Shown here piece by piece: positions 17,009-25,726 of a stretch of 53,317 nt of DNA. Each line of letters starts with the position of its first letter. Position 1 is the stretch's first letter. This stretch comes from VMCP01 sp964408945 (GTDB lineage Bacteria > Bacteroidota > Bacteroidia > NS11-12g > UBA955), in the NCBI GenBank assembly GCA_964408945.1, contig CAYPBJ010000016.1:1-53317 (forward strand). The letters are read 5' to 3'. A model generated the notes under the pieces. It did no database searches. It was not told the DNA's origin and was given only the letters and a program-made list of their open reading frames with translations. The translations under genes were made by a program, and so were the position numbers.

Positions 17009-19176
17009 TCTGTTATAATTACCGATTGGCTTACAACTTCGCCTGTCAAATATTTGACTTTCAGGAAATAAATCCCAGGCTCTACTTCTAAATTTAATTT
17101 ACAATCAAAATCTTGATTCAATAGTTCCTTGGAAACCACCTTCAACCATTGACCTGTTGAAGAAATCAACTGAATTTCTGCACCTGCCAAAGAGCGAACT
17201 GAAGATATACTTACATTATCTCGAGCAGGTTGTGGATATATAAGAAACGACGGTGAACCATTGACTGAACTCACGGAAACTCCACTGACTATCAAACAAA
17301 ATGAAGTATCGGTGCATCCCAATTGGGTCACTTCCACCCCATAATAACCATTCAATTCTGGCTTAAAAGTCTTTTGTGTTGCACCATCTACTTTTTGGTA
17401 AGCATTTTTACAATCCAACCATTGATAAGAAGCCGAACTTGCCGTTGCAGTGTATGTTTTTGTGTCGTTATTCAAACTTATATCAGTGTTTACTTGATTC
17501 ACAGTAACATCCCATGTAATTACGCTATCGCATCCCAAATAATTCACCAATGTATCTGTGTATTTACCCGAATATTTAAATTCTCTGTTTTTCAATGGCG
17601 ACAAAACCGAACGACATCCAGACAGCGATACCACTTTACTGCTAGACGGTATGATTTTTACATTCACCGTAACAATGGAGTCGCAAAAAGCCCTATTCAT
17701 GAGCGTATCTAAAAAGGTTCCGCTTTGGGTATAATATTTTTTTCCTGAGGGACTTAGAATTCTTCTACAACCATTTAAATTAACTGTAGAAAACGTTCTC
17801 GAATAATCGTATTTCACTTCTATGATGCTATCGCATCCTGCTTTATTTACCAATGTATCATAATACGTTCCGGGTATTGAATAGGAATACTTTCCAGAAG
17901 GTGATTTGACGCTTTTGTAACACGATTTCAGTGTAATTTTTGAATAGGTAGACTTTAATATGGTTACGTTCAACGTTATAACTGAATCACAACCAATAAT
18001 ATTTTTAATGGTATCCTTGTATATTCCTGATGTTGTGTATGTGTGCCTGCCACTGGGTGATTTCCAAAAATAGCACTGAGTGGCTTTAATAAATCCTGTA
18101 TCTGCACCCACTTTTAAAACCGTAGTGACCGCGCTATCACACCCTTGAAAGGTCTTTAGGTTATCAATATAAGTACCCGACTTTTTGTAAAATCCGCCTC
18201 CACCTGGAATCGCAATAGAATCGCAAATCCATAAATTTCGTGTGATTGCCTTATTCGGTAAAATGGTAAGATTAATCTTTAAGGCTGAATCACATCCTAG
18301 CCATGTAGGAATTGTATCCAAAAAAATCCCAGACTTTCTTAAGATTCGAGCTTTACTGGGAACTGTATATCTATCGCAACGTGTGACAGAAAAACTATCG
18401 TTGGTCGATGCTTTCTTCAATTTAATACCACTAACCCAATTAGATGTCGTACCACTAAGTGCGAATCCTTGTAAGGTTCCATTGCGTTTAAATCCGGAGT
18501 AATCCAAAAGTATTTTTTCTGAGGAATTGCTTGAGGATGCCTTGCCTTGATTGAACTTGTAATAACCTATGAGCCCTTTATGAAATTCACAAAATTCCTT
18601 TTGATAATTATTGGCGATTTCTGCAGATGAGCGTACAATATTCCAAACTCTAACTTCATCAATATTTCCCTGCCAATATCTGCTATACGTACCACTATGA
18701 TTTCCAACAACAAGCGGAGTTGAATATGATTGACCAATGGTGGTGTTAAAAGCCGCAGAATCAACAATTTTACCGTTGACATAAAGTCTAGAATATTTAC
18801 CATCATATGTACCTGCTATATGTGTCCAAGTATTCAATGACAAAGTACCTGCTTTTGTGGTCAACTCGTTCCACGTTCCATTTCCAACGGCAAAATTTAA
18901 CTTTCCGCCTTCGCCGGCTCTAAGCATGTAGCCTAGGTTATAAGTGTTTTCTTCCTTGACTAAAATCCCACCTTCGTAAACCCATGTTTTCCATGCAGTT
19001 GCAAAAATCCAGGCTTCGAGTGTTATAGCTGGATCACCCATCGCAAAAGCACTATCAGTTCCAAGGTTTACCAAATCATTGGTTCCATCGAAAGACAATG
19101 AATTTGCTGTTTGTCCAAAAGAAAATTGGGCCTGTAAAAACAAGCCCAATCCTAAAATAATTCGTTTAAAATTCAT
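17005..19176 (-). CDS. LamG-domain T9SS surface protein with six Cys-paired repeats (copy B)
   Basis: 723 residues from the ATG at 19176 (a TTG three codons earlier is less likely). Signal peptide ending 'QFSFG'; a LamG/concanavalin-like domain at about 22-200 ('LSFDGTNDLVNLG', 'TLEAWIFA', 'THIAGTYDGKYSRLYVNG', 'GNIDEVRVWN'). Then six repeats of about 45-60 residues, each of the form Cys...SPSGK...SG.Y.DT....GCDS.I..., followed by an Ig-like 'YQWLDCKNAYQKVDG' segment and a T9SS sorting domain ('IYPQPARDN', 'IYFLKVKY'). It is probably a cell-surface adhesin or glycan binder; LamG proteins often bind carbohydrate. It starts one base after the stop of a paralog of the same design, so the two form an operon. 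Confidence 0.88.
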   Translation of the reverse strand: MNFKRIILGLGLFLQAQFSFGQTANSLSFDGTNDLVNLGTDSAFAMGDPAITLEAWIFATAWKTWVYEGGILVKEENTYNLGYMLRAGEGGKLNFAVGNGTWNELTTKAGTLSLNTWTHIAGTYDGKYSRLYVNGKIVDSAAFNTTIGQSYSTPLVVGNHSGTYSRYWQGNIDEVRVWNIVRSSAEIANNYQKEFCEFHKGLIGYYKFNQGKASSSNSSEKILLDYSGFKRNGTLQGFALSGTTSNWVSGIKLKKASTNDSFSVTRCDRYTVPSKARILRKSGIFLDTIPTWLGCDSALKINLTILPNKAITRNLWICDSIAIPGGGGFYKKSGTYIDNLKTFQGCDSAVTTVLKVGADTGFIKATQCYFWKSPSGRHTYTTSGIYKDTIKNIIGCDSVITLNVTILKSTYSKITLKSCYKSVKSPSGKYSYSIPGTYYDTLVNKAGCDSIIEVKYDYSRTFSTVNLNGCRRILSPSGKKYYTQSGTFLDTLMNRAFCDSIVTVNVKIIPSSSKVVSLSGCRSVLSPLKNREFKYSGKYTDTLVNYLGCDSVITWDVTVNQVNTDISLNNDTKTYTATASSASYQWLDCKNAYQKVDGATQKTFKPELNGYYGVEVTQLGCTDTSFCLIVSGVSVSSVNGSPSFLIYPQPARDNVSISSVRSLAGAEIQLISSTGQWLKVVSKELLNQDFDCKLNLEVEPGIYFLKVKYLTGEVVSQSVIITD

Positions 19177-19177
19177 T

Positions 19178-21316
19178 TCAATCAATCATCAACCTGCCTA
19201 AATATGCTCCTTTGTTAGATTGAATTTTCAAGGAATAAATTCCAGAACTCAAGATTAATTTCAAATCTTTATCCTGAAACTCTCCTAAAAACTCGGTATA
19301 AATCAGTTGTCCAGCAGAGTTAAACACTTGCATTTCTGCATTTTGAACCATCTCTGCCAAACGTATTTGGAACTTTCCAGTTGAAGGATTTGGGATGATT
19401 TGCATTGAATTCTGAGTTAAATCTTTAATTCCTGTGTAAGCAAACACTAGGCAGGTACTAGTATCAGTACAACCATTTTGTTTCACCTCCACAGCAAACT
19501 TACCATTGCCCGCTGGAGAAAATGCCGAAGACGTCTCCCCATTGATGGGTGCATTAGCTTGGTTGCAATCCAACCATTGGAAACCAGCGCCGGTGGCTTT
19601 GGCATTCAACGTATTCCAATCGCGAGTCACGCCAATTTCCACATTAACGATGGTCACATCAATGCTGTAAATAATACTATCACAGCCCAACTTAGATTTA
19701 ACCGACTCTGAAACCTTGCCTGATGAGTATACTTTTTTACCTAAGGGGGTCACATATAATCCGCAACCTTTTTCGGTTAAATTTACTGAGGTTGGCTTTA
19801 AAATGGTCAAATCAATGTTTATAAAACTATCGCATGCCTTGTAATTTCCACCAATCAAGGTATCGCGGTATTTTCCAGAAACATTCCAAATATATGTACC
19901 GCTTGGGCTTTTATAGTTTCCACAAGATCTTACACTGACATTTCCGGTAGATTTAGTAGACTTCACTTCGTATTCTATGATACTGTCGCAGCCCAAATAA
20001 TTGAAGATCGTATCGTAATACAGTCCCTCAGATCTATAAATCACATTTTTATCGGTTGGACAAACTACAAATCGGCAAAAATCGAGTCGCTTTTTTGCAA
20101 AACTGCGTTGTTTAATAATTACATCGTGTATCAATATTGAATCGCATCCACCCCAACCTTTAAGTGTGTCATAGTATTTGCCCGATTTAGTTACAGTTCT
20201 ACCTGAAGGTCCTTTCAAAGAAACCGAATAACATGCAGAATATTTAAAATTGGTTTCTGCCTTAGATGTTACCGTCAAAAAGATGGTAATGATTGAATCA
20301 CATCCCAAATAGTTGGAAGTTCTTTCTTGATATTTACCCGAGGTATAATAATATGAACCCTTGTTAGTTGGACTTTCAAATGAATCACAAACAACGGTCT
20401 TAATGTTGTATGAACTGCTCTTTTTAATGGTCACGTCAAAGTTTATAACCGAATCACAACCATTTACGGAAACAATGGTATCAGAATATGTACCGGTTTT
20501 AGAAGCAAACCTTTTTTTCGACGGAAAGGTGTATTTATCGCAAGCGGTAACCGTGGCTTTTCCATAAACGGTGGAGTCACAGAACGATCTACCAATGACA
20601 AAATTCGATGTAGAATCATCCAAATAGAAATTACCTAATTTCCCGTCATTTCCATTTGGGGTATCATCGTTGACCGATGTAACACTTGTGTTTTTTTTGT
20701 AGGGAACACCATCTTCGTAACTGAGCTGCAACAACAAACCTTTTTCGGTTGGAAGGAATTTTTTATACATCCCTTCTTGAATCTGTTTTTTGGACCTGGC
20801 ATAATCCCAAATTCGTGTTTCATCCAAAATTCCGCCGTAACCGGTGGCTGGATCTCCAATCCAAACAGCTGTAGATGTTGAGTTATATCCTAAAGCACTA
20901 AATTTCGCTGATGACGAATCTTTGAGAACTCCATCTACATAAATGCGCATGAAATTTCCATCAAAAGTACCGGCAATGTGGTGCCATTGATTTTGATTTA
21001 AACCACTAGATAGTGAAAAGGATTGAGTATTGCTTCCATCGCTGATATCAAAATGAACACCCTTGCCATTTCCAGTTCCAAATCGATATGAATCGTCTTG
21101 ATGCCAAACCACAGGAGCACAAACATTGCAAGGGGAACTGTTGAAATTATCTACGTAAATCCATGATTCAACGGTTATATACTTTGGGCCGCTCAACCCT
21201 GTATGGTTGCCTATTTCTACATAATCGTTAACTCCATCAAAATGGAGAGCCCTATTTTGGGCATTCAATTGGCTTGTAGCCCAATAAAACATTAAAAAAA
21301 GTAAAGATTTTTTCAT
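19178..21316 (-). CDS. LamG-domain T9SS surface protein with six Cys-paired repeats (copy A)
   Basis: 712 residues; signal peptide 1-19 ending 'SQLNAQ'. LamG domain ('LHFDGVNDYVEIG', 'VESWIYVDNF', 'HHIAGTFDGNFMRIYVDG', 'GILDETRIWDYAR'), six repeats with a leading Cys and a closing 'GCDS' or 'ACDS' motif, an Ig-like 'FQWLDCNQA' segment and a T9SS domain ('IIPNPSTGKFQI', 'LSSGIYSLKI'). Layout is identical to the downstream gene, but sequence identity is only moderate, so the duplication is old. Two Cys per repeat suggests one disulfide per repeat, as expected for an extracellular stalk. The promoter region upstream contains a 7-bp inverted repeat, AATGTTC/GAACATT (21339-21363). Confidence 0.88.
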   Translation of the reverse strand: MKKSLLFLMFYWATSQLNAQNRALHFDGVNDYVEIGNHTGLSGPKYITVESWIYVDNFNSSPCNVCAPVVWHQDDSYRFGTGNGKGVHFDISDGSNTQSFSLSSGLNQNQWHHIAGTFDGNFMRIYVDGVLKDSSSAKFSALGYNSTSTAVWIGDPATGYGGILDETRIWDYARSKKQIQEGMYKKFLPTEKGLLLQLSYEDGVPYKKNTSVTSVNDDTPNGNDGKLGNFYLDDSTSNFVIGRSFCDSTVYGKATVTACDKYTFPSKKRFASKTGTYSDTIVSVNGCDSVINFDVTIKKSSSYNIKTVVCDSFESPTNKGSYYYTSGKYQERTSNYLGCDSIITIFLTVTSKAETNFKYSACYSVSLKGPSGRTVTKSGKYYDTLKGWGGCDSILIHDVIIKQRSFAKKRLDFCRFVVCPTDKNVIYRSEGLYYDTIFNYLGCDSIIEYEVKSTKSTGNVSVRSCGNYKSPSGTYIWNVSGKYRDTLIGGNYKACDSFINIDLTILKPTSVNLTEKGCGLYVTPLGKKVYSSGKVSESVKSKLGCDSIIYSIDVTIVNVEIGVTRDWNTLNAKATGAGFQWLDCNQANAPINGETSSAFSPAGNGKFAVEVKQNGCTDTSTCLVFAYTGIKDLTQNSMQIIPNPSTGKFQIRLAEMVQNAEMQVFNSAGQLIYTEFLGEFQDKDLKLILSSGIYSLKIQSNKGAYLGRLMID

Positions 21317-21438
21317 AGAAATTGTTGTTGTGTTATCAAATGTTCATTTTTTTAACGAACATTCAAAACAATTTTTAATAAAAAACCTATTTTTTTACTA
21401 ACAAAACCAACGACTTAGAAAAACTTTAGTCGAAAAAA

Positions 21439-22068
21439 TTACTTTACTACAAATAACTCTTCTTTTGATTTGCGCACCTTTTTCGCATTTGCCAAAAAGT
21501 CTTTTTCGCTATCTCTATATCCCAAAGCCAACATTACCGTTGAAAATAAACCTTGTTTTTCAAGTTCAAGCAATTCATCCATGGCTTTGTTGTCAAATCC
21601 TTCCATGGGAGTAGTATCAACCTCTATATGGGCGGCAACGGTCATAGCTGTTCCCATAGCGATATAGGTCTGCTTGGCACACCAATTTCGAAAGTCGCTG
21701 GTTTCCAATTTAGATGTAAATCCCTGGATACCCATTTTAAATTTCTCCAATTCCGTCAATTCCTGACTGCGGGTGGTTGCAATTCGGTGCATATAATGAT
21801 CAATTTGCTCTTGCTTCAATTCTGAATATGCGGCAAAAACCAATAAATGACTGGCCTCAACTGTCTGAGGTTGCTTGCACACCTTCGAGTGCATTTCAGC
21901 TCTTAACTCAGGATTCTCAATCAAAAAAACCTTAAACGTCTGCAGCCCCAACGATGTGGGTGTCAGTCGAATAGACTCAAGAATTTGCTCCACTTTCTCT
22001 TGTTCAACTATTTGGTTCTTATAGTTTTTAACGGCGTATCTCCAATTCAGCGATTCAATCAATGACAT
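21439..22068 (-). CDS. NAD(P)H-dependent nitroreductase family flavoprotein
   Basis: 209 residues. The N terminus 'SLNWRYAVKNYKNQ' and 'LTPTSLGLQTFKVFLIENPEL' are the FMN-binding motifs of the NfsB-like nitroreductases, and the C terminus 'VMLALGYRDSEKDFLANAKKVRK' supplies the remaining FMN contacts. The expected length for the family is about 200-220, so the gene is complete. It reduces nitro compounds or quinones in the cytoplasm; the physiological substrate is unknown. It is divergent from the TonB-domain gene. A weak hairpin lies just downstream at about 21412-21433 on the minus strand. Confidence 0.88.
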   Translation of the reverse strand: MSLIESLNWRYAVKNYKNQIVEQEKVEQILESIRLTPTSLGLQTFKVFLIENPELRAEMHSKVCKQPQTVEASHLLVFAAYSELKQEQIDHYMHRIATTRSQELTELEKFKMGIQGFTSKLETSDFRNWCAKQTYIAMGTAMTVAAHIEVDTTPMEGFDNKAMDELLELEKQGLFSTVMLALGYRDSEKDFLANAKKVRKSKEELFVVK

Positions 22069-22113
22069 AGTTCAAAACTAACACACCGCCGACACAAAGG
22101 TTTGTGTAATTCT

Positions 22114-22121
22114 TATATTTG
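22114..22121 (+). promoter_or_regulatory. Candidate −7 box (TATATTTG) for the TonB-C gene
   Basis: Exact TAnnTTTG match located 5 bases before the ATG at 22126. Transcription would start near the ATG, implying a leaderless or nearly leaderless message. No clear −33 element. Confidence 0.35.
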
Positions 22122-22125
22122 TTCC

Positions 22126-22533
22126 ATGAAATACTTTTTATTGTTTCTGGGGATGTTTTTATCGCTTACGTCAAATGCTCAATCAACCGATGTCGACGTA
22201 GTAGACCTCGATGCTATGACTGGTCCTGATTTTGTTCAAGCAAGTTACCCCGGCGGAAACGAAAAATTCTATCAGTTTATAGCCAAAAATTTTCAATACC
22301 CTGTTCGCTGCATGGAAGAAAACATTCAAGGCGAAGTGCGCATACAATTCACGGTCAACAAAAACGGCGAACTAAGCAACTTTAAACCCGTTAAAAAGGT
22401 TGATGCCTGCCCAGAATTCACCCATGAAGCCATCCGCATCCTTCAAAAATCAAAACGCTGGAATCCCGGCACTAAAAACGGACTTCCCATAAACAGTTAT
22501 TTCGCCATTCCGCTTAAATTTAATTTACAATAG
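22126..22533 (+). CDS. Short TonB C-terminal-domain protein
   Basis: 135 residues from the ATG at 22126. A cleavable signal peptide (1-19, ending 'TSNAQ') is followed directly by a TonB C-terminal fold: 'PGGNEKFYQFIAKNFQYP', 'IQGEVRIQFTVNKNGEL', 'ALRIL'-type helix 'EAIRILQKSKRWNPG', ending 'IPLKFNLQ'. Unlike true TonB there is no N-terminal membrane anchor or Pro-rich spanner, so it cannot transduce energy in the usual way and is probably a periplasmic accessory protein. Its TAG stop begins a seven-base repeat array. Confidence 0.85.
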   Translation: MKYFLLFLGMFLSLTSNAQSTDVDVVDLDAMTGPDFVQASYPGGNEKFYQFIAKNFQYPVRCMEENIQGEVRIQFTVNKNGELSNFKPVKKVDACPEFTHEAIRILQKSKRWNPGTKNGLPINSYFAIPLKFNLQ

Positions 22534-22781
22534 CGGTACTAGGTAGCGGGTAGCGGGTAGCAGACCACGGGCTACGGGCTACGGGCTACGGGCTACGGGT
22601 TTCGGGCTACGGGCTACGGGTATCGGGTATCGGGTATCGGGTAGCGGGTGTCGGGATTCGGGCTGTAGACTACGGACTACAGACTACAGACTACGGACCA
22701 CAGACTACAGACTACAGACTACAGACCACGGACTGCAGACCACGGACTTTGGACTACCAACTACCCATTACCTGCTACCAG
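22534..22781. repeat. Seven-base tandem repeat array 1 with 14 in-register GGG tracts
   Basis: About 35 contiguous seven-base units starting at the base after the TonB-C stop. Part one (22569-22666) has 14 units beginning GGG (gggctac, gggtatc, gggtagc and similar). Part two (22667 onward) has units of the form RGACYAC (agactac, ggactac, agaccac). Variants differ at one or two positions and register is kept throughout. The last units run into the final codons of the convergent lipoprotein gene (stop at 22768). The G-rich half satisfies the GGG-N4 pattern for G-quadruplex formation many times over. No spacers and no inverted repeats within the array. Confidence 0.95.
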
Positions 22782-23730
22782 AATACACAAGCGCATTCTT
22801 CCCCTCGCCCACAGTGTAGTATTTTCGGGAATCATTTGACCAGCAAACCGCTTCGCCTTGAGTTTCGATTTTGTAGGGAACAATTTTGGGTTGCTTGCTT
22901 AGGGCAGAGGTAATTGGCTCGCCTTCGTTGCGGTCCCAAATGAATATTTGTCCGTAGTTCTTGAGGAGAATTTGGCGTCCATCTGGACTAATATCCCCAC
23001 CAACCAAACCGCTAAAAGGAAGTTGAGCCACCTTTTGCAAGGTGATTTTTGACTGTCCAACAGGAACTATGAAAGGAAATTCAGCTTTGTAAACACGGGC
23101 CTTTGCTTCGCGCTTGGTTATAATGTATAAATGATGACTCCATGGGTCAACCAAAAGAGTCTCGGCATCGCGTGGGCCATCTGGATAAACAAACGTAAGT
23201 TTTTCGGCAAAAGGAACAGAAGTATCCCCATCGGCTGATGTCAAAATAGGTTCGGCGAACCTGTAAATATAAATCTCCGGGTAAACCGCGTTATTGTCTC
23301 CAAAATCAGCCAAATACATGTACTTTTTGCCGTCTATTGGATTGTGATCAATGCCCATGTCTTCACAATCGCGGTTTGAAAACCCAGGCACGGTAATGTG
23401 TCTGATGTTTTTTCCTGTGGTATCAAAAACAAAAAATCGATTGGAATCACCGCCGTCATTGTGTCCGTAAAGCCAATCGTTTCGGTAGGTACAAGCAGCC
23501 AAGCCAGAATTTTCATTGAGCGCCGGATTTTCCAAGGAACCAATCTGCGTAAACGGTCCAAATGAACTATCCAAAACAACATCGCTCACTGAATAATTGA
23601 ATTCGGTGTACACTTCTTTCCAAGGATCTACTGGCGGAGGTGAGTATGGATCCGATTTTTGGCAACCAAAAAAGATAAATACCACCAAAAAATTAAACAC
23701 TGTTTTCAATTGAAGTATGGGCCTTGACAT
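22768..23730 (-). CDS. Beta-propeller-like lipoprotein of unknown function
   Basis: 320 residues from the ATG at 23730, chosen because it gives a lipoprotein signal 'FLVVFIFFGCQKSD'. Proline-rich linker ('YSPPPVDPW'), then a probable propeller with repeated 'ENSGLAACTYRNDWLYGHNDGGDSN' style loops (split here: 'ENSGLAACT', 'LYGHNDGGDS'), 'NRDCEDMGID', 'YLADFGDN', 'RDAETLLVD' and 'GGDISPDGRQILLKNYGQ'. These motifs recall Bacteroidetes proteins related to phytase-like or SMP-30-like propellers, but no family is certain. The C terminus (last ~4 codons) is encoded by seven-base repeat units. It is divergent from the PNGase F-like gene. Confidence 0.78.
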   Translation of the reverse strand: MSRPILQLKTVFNFLVVFIFFGCQKSDPYSPPPVDPWKEVYTEFNYSVSDVVLDSSFGPFTQIGSLENPALNENSGLAACTYRNDWLYGHNDGGDSNRFFVFDTTGKNIRHITVPGFSNRDCEDMGIDHNPIDGKKYMYLADFGDNNAVYPEIYIYRFAEPILTSADGDTSVPFAEKLTFVYPDGPRDAETLLVDPWSHHLYIITKREAKARVYKAEFPFIVPVGQSKITLQKVAQLPFSGLVGGDISPDGRQILLKNYGQIFIWDRNEGEPITSALSKQPKIVPYKIETQGEAVCWSNDSRKYYTVGEGKNALVYSGSR

Positions 23731-23761
23731 ATAATTGTGCAAATTATAATTATTTTTGGAC

Positions 23762-25723
23762 ATGCATTTCCCGAAGTGGACCACATTTATTTTAATTTTA
23801 TCTGCCTTCTGTTCAAATATTAAGGCCCAGTCGTTAGATACACTTACCGTTACTACCCACAACAAAGTTCTCATCCAAACTGACCCTTCTCGCGGAAGTA
23901 CCGATTACCGAGGATGGGGAGTCTTCCCCAGAAATAAAAACTTCCAACGCATGTACTGTGAGTTGTCGTTTCAATGCCCTACGGGAATGACGTGTGGAGA
24001 ATGGGACTACCTGAATTACATTTATTTAGACAACCGCCGCGGCACGTTCAATGATTCCTTGGGATGGGAAATCATGCGATTCATTACACCTTACGGGCTT
24101 ACCTTCAATAACCAGTGGAAACACACTTGGAGATTTGATATCACTGATTTCCAATCGCTCTTTAGAGACTCCGTTCAAATCAAATATAGGCATACCGGTT
24201 ACGAAGCCCGCAATGGACGAGGATGGATCATTACCGTAAAATTCATCATGCATGAAGGGCCATCCATTAGAGATGTTATTGGCATCCAAAGAATGATGCA
24301 AAAGAGCATTCCTTACGGAAATGACTCCCTGTTTGAAGCCCGAAGTGAAGAGTTTTCATGGACCCCCAACGAAGCCACCAAGTATTCTCGCTTCAAAATC
24401 ATCCAAACCGGACATGGAATGGACCAGCCGAGCAATTGTGCGGAGTTTTGTCCCAAAAGAAGGTATTTATGGCTAGATAGCCAATATGTAGACACCTCAT
24501 GGGTGTGGCGTGAAGACTGCGGAAGCAACCCCGTATTCCCACAAGGTGGCACCTGGGTCTATGATAGAGCAAGTTGGTGTCCCGGACAAAACGTAGAAGA
24601 ATACAACTTTGAAGTCAAAGAAAATGGCAAGCCTCACACCTTTGATCTCGACATGGAAACCTACGTCAGAACCGGCGGAAGCTCCAATTATGTGATCACA
24701 AACTATTTAGTAGAATATGGCGAATACCGCTACAGTACTGACGCTACCATAGAAGACATTCTTAAGCCCTCCAATCACCCTCAATATTCACGCATGAATC
24801 CCATCTGCAGTGAACCTCAGGTGAGAATCAAAAACACCGGCAAAGAAGTCATCCAAAGTTTGGAGTTGGAATACGGCATTTCAGGTGGAAAATTAGAGAA
24901 ATACCTCTGGAAGGGCGTGATTCATTCCAACCAAACCTTTGATGTGTATCTGCCCTCTTATTTTGATTGGACCTCTGTGAGCAACAAATTTGAATGCCGC
25001 ATTCTGAAAGTGAACGGCAAATCCGATGAAGATGCGTCAAACAATTTCTACCAAGTAGAAACGCCAGCAATACCACCTGCATTGCCAAACAAAGTAATTG
25101 TAGTCTTTAAGACCAACAACGCACCGAGCGAAAACAGTTACCGAATCATTGGTCCACAAGGAAATATTGTACATCAAAAAACAGGTTTCACTGCTAAAAA
25201 TACCATTCACCGAGACACCATCACCTTGGGAAATGGTTGTTTCACCTTCGAATTTTCTGATACCGGTGTCTCTCCCCAAGATTATCTTTTGAACGAAGAT
25301 GGACTAGGTTGGTGGGCCAATACCTACGATGGGAATGGTTCGCTTCAATTGAGAAATGGGGTAAGCGGCGTTTTGCATAAGAACTTTGGAATAGATTTTG
25401 GAACTTCAATTCGCTATGATTTTACCGTTGGATTCCCTGCTAGCGCGGCAGATTTAGAAAAACCCAACTCTCTCTTGAAAGTGTTCCCAAATCCAGCTTC
25501 TGAAGGATTTGCTGTAGAAATTCCAGAATTATTTGCAAAAAACGCAACTCCAGCGATCATTGAAATAAGGAATTTGCAAGGTCAACTCATTGAATCTAAA
25601 ATACTTGAACCCAATTTCAGTGTGTATCAATGGATTGACCTCAAAAACAGACAACCAGGGGTGTATATGGTCAATTTCAAACAAAACAACGACCTTTGCA
25701 CTTCTAAAGTCGTATTATACTAA
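23762..25723 (+). CDS. PNGase F-like protein with T9SS sorting domain
   Basis: 653 residues from the ATG at 23762; signal peptide ending 'NIKAQ'. The N half carries 'CPTGMTCGEWDYLNYIYL' and the second half of the catalytic module 'GHGMDQPSNCAEFCPKR', 'WREDCGSNPVFPQGGTW' and 'RASWCPG', characteristic of the peptide-N-glycosidase F family, which removes N-linked glycans from glycoproteins. Six or more conserved Cys suggest disulfides. Residues ~575-653 are a T9SS sorting domain ('VFPNPASEG', 'RQPGVYMVNF'). It is therefore an exported, probably surface-exposed enzyme acting on eukaryotic or algal glycoproteins, or a catalytically altered homologue. gmk begins three bases after its stop. Confidence 0.85.
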   Translation: MHFPKWTTFILILSAFCSNIKAQSLDTLTVTTHNKVLIQTDPSRGSTDYRGWGVFPRNKNFQRMYCELSFQCPTGMTCGEWDYLNYIYLDNRRGTFNDSLGWEIMRFITPYGLTFNNQWKHTWRFDITDFQSLFRDSVQIKYRHTGYEARNGRGWIITVKFIMHEGPSIRDVIGIQRMMQKSIPYGNDSLFEARSEEFSWTPNEATKYSRFKIIQTGHGMDQPSNCAEFCPKRRYLWLDSQYVDTSWVWREDCGSNPVFPQGGTWVYDRASWCPGQNVEEYNFEVKENGKPHTFDLDMETYVRTGGSSNYVITNYLVEYGEYRYSTDATIEDILKPSNHPQYSRMNPICSEPQVRIKNTGKEVIQSLELEYGISGGKLEKYLWKGVIHSNQTFDVYLPSYFDWTSVSNKFECRILKVNGKSDEDASNNFYQVETPAIPPALPNKVIVVFKTNNAPSENSYRIIGPQGNIVHQKTGFTAKNTIHRDTITLGNGCFTFEFSDTGVSPQDYLLNEDGLGWWANTYDGNGSLQLRNGVSGVLHKNFGIDFGTSIRYDFTVGFPASAADLEKPNSLLKVFPNPASEGFAVEIPELFAKNATPAIIEIRNLQGQLIESKILEPNFSVYQWIDLKNRQPGVYMVNFKQNNDLCTSKVVLY

Positions 25724-25726
25724 GTT

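Noticed and set aside
22534..22781. CRISPR array
   Set aside because: Units are seven bases, contiguous, without spacers, and no cas gene is nearby.
22534..22781. Intrinsic terminator between convergent genes
   Set aside because: Array 1 has no inverted repeat followed by a T-tract. A role in ending transcription by another mechanism is left open in the findings.
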